This document shows positions 48,055 to 50,237 of a DNA stretch of 50,237 nt, piece after piece. A program made the translations under genes and the position numbers. Origin of the DNA: a bacterium. GTDB taxonomy: Bacteria > Patescibacteriota > Saccharimonadia > CAILAD01 > BJGX01. The stretch is from the NCBI GenBank assembly GCA_029778565.1, contig JAKOQC010000575.1, positions 1-50,237 of the forward strand, read 5' to 3'. The stretch's first letter is position 1; each line of letters starts with the position of its first letter. Below the pieces are notes generated by a model. The model searched no databases and had not been told where the DNA came from. It saw only the letters and a list, made by a program, of their open reading frames with translations.

Positions 48055-49317
48055 ATGTTTATAGATGTAGCGACAGTAAAAATACAGGCCGGCAACGGCG
48101 GTAATGGCTATCTTAGTTTTCACCGTACCAAAGGGAATGCCAAAGGTGGCCCAGATGGCGGCGATGGTGGTAAAGGCGGAGATGTTATTTTGCGTGCTAG
48201 CCACAATACCAGTACACTCTCTAAATATCGCACTAGCAAGCTCTGGGCGGCCGAAGATGGTGAGCAAGGTGGTAGTAATCGTCGACATGGTAAAAATGGC
48301 GAATCGGTAGTTTTGCTTGTACCACCAGGCACAATTGTGTTTGATGATGATAAGGTCTTAGCCGATCTTACCGAGGATGGGCATGAGGCGATTATTGCCA
48401 AAGGTGGCAGTGGTGGTTTTGGTAACACTCACTTTAAAAGCTCGGTACGGCAAGCACCACAAATGGCCGAGCTAGGTGAGCGAGGCGAGAATAAAACGCT
48501 CAAGTTAGAGTTAAAAATAGTTGCCGATGTTGGTCTTATTGGGTTGCCCAATGCTGGCAAAAGCACCCTACTCTCGGTAGTAAGCTCGGCCAAGCCAGAA
48601 ATTGCCGACTATGCTTTTACTACGTTAGTGCCCAATCTGGGTGTGGTAGATATTGATGGCAAGAGTTTGCTTCTTGCAGATATACCCGGGCTTATAGAAG
48701 GTGCCAGTAAGGGCAAGGGCTTGGGTATAGAATTCTTGCGCCATGTAGAGCGTTGTAGAGTGCTTTTGCAGCTTATTGATGCTACCTCTGCCGATTGGTA
48801 TAAAGACTTTACCACAGTCCGTTCTGAGCTATTACAATACTCTACAGAGTTGGGTAAGCGACCATTTTTGGTAGTTATTTCTAAGTCAGAAAGTGTAGCT
48901 GAGGCTGATTTGCAAAAGAAGATTCAAGTGTTTACTAAACAAGCCAAGCTAAAGAAGACTGATGTATATACTATCTCGGCAGTTGCCAACACTGGTGTTG
49001 TAACGCTTCTACGAGCAGCACTTAAATTGGTAGAAAAGAGTAATAAACAGAGCCAAACGGTAGAAAAGACCGAAGAGCTAGAGGTAATTACACTCGCACC
49101 AGGAGAAACTTGGGAGGTAAGCAAAGAAAAAGAAGGATACATTGTAACAGGTACACGGCTCGAACGTTTTGCTGCTCGCACAAATTTTGATCAGCCCGAT
49201 GGTATTAGACGTTTGCGCGATATTTTAACGCGCGAAGGTGTTGGTAGAGAATTGCACCGACTTGGCGCCGAGAGAGGCGACACCATAATAATCGCGAAGA
49301 AAAAACTGCAATGGTAA
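48055..49317 (+). CDS. obgE: Obg family GTPase
   Basis: Ribosome-assembly and stress GTPase acting on the large subunit. 420 residues from ATG 48055; the open frame reaches back to 47956, but the family N-terminus 'MFIDVATVKIQAGNGGNG' begins here. The glycine-rich Obg fold ends near residue 158. G domain: G1 'GLPNAGKSTLL', G2 'TTLVPNLG', G3 'DIPGLIEGAS', and G4 and G5-like 'VVISKSES' and 'ISAVANTG'; the usual NKxD reads SKSE, which is unusual. The C-terminal OCT domain follows ('WEVSKEKEGYIVTG'). Confidence 0.94.
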   Translation: MFIDVATVKIQAGNGGNGYLSFHRTKGNAKGGPDGGDGGKGGDVILRASHNTSTLSKYRTSKLWAAEDGEQGGSNRRHGKNGESVVLLVPPGTIVFDDDKVLADLTEDGHEAIIAKGGSGGFGNTHFKSSVRQAPQMAELGERGENKTLKLELKIVADVGLIGLPNAGKSTLLSVVSSAKPEIADYAFTTLVPNLGVVDIDGKSLLLADIPGLIEGASKGKGLGIEFLRHVERCRVLLQLIDATSADWYKDFTTVRSELLQYSTELGKRPFLVVISKSESVAEADLQKKIQVFTKQAKLKKTDVYTISAVANTGVVTLLRAALKLVEKSNKQSQTVEKTEELEVITLAPGETWEVSKEKEGYIVTGTRLERFAARTNFDQPDGIRRLRDILTREGVGRELHRLGAERGDTIIIAKKKLQW

Positions 49318-49865
49318 ATGTAGACGTAGCCGATATTCGCTTGCGTTGCGAAACCAAGCCAGATTTATTTTCTCCCAAGGGTCTCGATACTGGTTCTCGG
49401 CTCTTGCTAGAGACTATTATTAAGCAAGGCACACAATACCAGTGTGTCTTAGACTGGGGTTGCGGCTGGGGTGCAATTGGTCTTATTTTGGCGAGCCAAT
49501 TTACTAATGCTAAGGTAGTGGCGGTAGATTCTGATATTGCTGCTATTGCTGCTACCAAAGAAAATGTAGCAATTAATAAGCTTACCAATCTAGAAGTAAT
49601 TGCTAGCCATGGATTTAGTGAAATATCAGATTTTAAATTTGATCTTATTGCCTCTAACCCACCTACGCACCGTGGACGTGAGGTAGTAGATGCTATGATA
49701 CAGCAAAGTTATGATCATTTAGATGTCGATGGTGTGTTGGCAATTGTGGTAGAGGCGCGCTTAAAGCCCTGGGTGGCTAGACAAATGAAGTTGGTGTTTG
49801 GCAATTACAAAATAGCCAAGCGTGGCCCCAAACACGTAGTTCTGATTGCAAAAAAGTCTGAATAA
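49311..49865 (+). CDS. Class I SAM-dependent methyltransferase, RsmC-like
   Basis: 184 residues, overlapping the end of obg by seven bases. The SAM site is 'VLDWGCGWGAIGLIL', the acidic loop 'VVAVDSDIAAI', and the catalytic 'IASNPPTHRGREV' is the NPPxH motif of small rRNA guanine-N2 methyltransferases (RsmC/RlmG type). 'DLFSPKGLDTGSRLLLE' matches the N-terminal 'pGvFS...LD.GS.lLL' of the same family. Following obg, it probably modifies rRNA during ribosome assembly, but the exact guanine is unknown. Confidence 0.85.
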   Translation: MVNVDVADIRLRCETKPDLFSPKGLDTGSRLLLETIIKQGTQYQCVLDWGCGWGAIGLILASQFTNAKVVAVDSDIAAIAATKENVAINKLTNLEVIASHGFSEISDFKFDLIASNPPTHRGREVVDAMIQQSYDHLDVDGVLAIVVEARLKPWVARQMKLVFGNYKIAKRGPKHVVLIAKKSE

Positions 49866-49868
49866 ACT

Positions 49869-49880
49869 TATGATTAGACT
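49869..49880 (+). promoter_or_regulatory. -10 box for leaderless small membrane protein
   Basis: TATGAT (49869-49874), TAGACT, ATG 49881. Confidence 0.4.
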
Positions 49881-50090
49881 ATGGAAAAACGCGAACATAA
49901 GAACGCTGCCGCTAGCCAGTTTTTTAAAGAAGGCAGAGAACTGCAAGCTCGCGATATAGCTCGTAGCGCTCACTATACATATAGAGACGGTTTTAGACTA
50001 GGTCTGGGTATATTTATTGGCTTTCTCGTTGGTGCATTAGCACTCGTCTTAGTGGTATATCTTCTCAATCTTCTCTTGCGCCTTATCTGA
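49881..50090 (+). CDS. Small single-pass membrane protein
   Basis: 69 residues. A polar, basic N-terminal half ('EKREHKNAAASQFFKEGREL') is followed by one long hydrophobic helix at about 40-69 ('GIFIGFLVGALALVLVVYLL') reaching the C-terminus. No family is recognised. It lies 15 bases after the methyltransferase and has a -10 element at the six-base spacing seen elsewhere. Confidence 0.55.
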   Translation: MEKREHKNAAASQFFKEGRELQARDIARSAHYTYRDGFRLGLGIFIGFLVGALALVLVVYLLNLLLRLI

Positions 50091-50119
50091 TTGTTAAAAT
50101 TGTTATTTTCTGATAGAAT
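50091..50119 (+). promoter_or_regulatory. Promoter of tRNA-Ala
   Basis: TTGTTA (50091-50096), 17-base spacer, TAGAAT (50114-50119); predicted start near 50126. Confidence 0.55.
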
Positions 50120-50159
50120 TATTGCGTTCTAGAAACAAAAAAGTTTTCATAAAAATTAC

Positions 50160-50236
<77 letters not shown>

Positions 50237-50237
50237 G

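Overview
The window reads as part of a Candidate Phyla Radiation (Patescibacteria) genome, most likely a Saccharibacteria (TM7) type. This is an inference from several signs: compact aminoacyl-tRNA synthetases (607-residue AlaRS, 415-residue ProRS without the editing insertion, 483-residue MetRS), a lower-glycolysis and D-lactate fermentation gene set, many small secreted or membrane-anchored proteins of unknown function, and a background that is clearly A+T-rich by eye. UGA is used as an ordinary stop, so the recoded Gracilibacteria/Absconditabacteria are unlikely.

Layout. 1-5.3 kb is an accessory surface-protein region: the last codons of a protein ending like a diversity-generating-retroelement target, a 5'-truncated beta-helix pseudogene, a small protein with an LAPTG sorting signal, and two full-length secreted beta-helix proteins. 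5.3-9.3 kb holds hisS, an M16 peptidase and proS. 9.3-18.8 kb is central carbon metabolism on both strands: pgk, eno with a proline-rich tail, a D-lactate dehydrogenase-like gene, glycerate 2-kinase, pyk and tpiA, plus a NodB deacetylase and tRNA-Glu. 18.9-20.5 kb has ppa, a GNAT acetyltransferase and a deoxyribosyltransferase-like gene. 20.5-21.0 kb is an independent ~490-nt transcription unit with no gene, whose centre closely resembles the 23S rRNA GTPase-associated centre. 21.0-27.3 kb holds dut, pcrA, an Rpf-like cell-wall enzyme, rsmA, an unknown gene and a second GNAT. 27.4-34.4 kb holds a transglutaminase-like exoprotein, metG, tatD, a cysteine desulfurase, a DUF218 protein and mnmA. 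34.4-37.3 kb is a run of four unknown coiled-coil or membrane proteins, followed by alaS. 39.2-41.9 kb (minus strand) has two related membrane proteins, one of strikingly high G+C, and an FtsA/PilM-like gene. 41.9-50.2 kb has a CDP-alcohol phosphatidyltransferase, a large membrane protein, ruvX, mltG, a LysM-CHAP hydrolase with a long structured leader, a small basic protein, obg, a methyltransferase, a small membrane protein and tRNA-Ala.

How the genes fit together. tpiA, pgk, eno and pyk with the lactate dehydrogenase make up most of a pathway from triose phosphate to D-lactate; glycerate kinase can feed 2-phosphoglycerate straight into enolase. The cysteine desulfurase and mnmA fit tRNA U34 thiolation. 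MltG, the Rpf-like protein, the LysM-CHAP protein and the NodB deacetylase suggest active remodelling of peptidoglycan or surface polysaccharide.

Two gene-expression features run through the window. Many first-in-operon genes have a -10 hexamer exactly six bases before ATG, which would make their mRNAs leaderless. Two cell-wall enzyme genes appear to start at AUU codons preceded by Shine-Dalgarno sites. The rRNA-like RNA at 20.5-21.0 kb is the strongest candidate for something undescribed.
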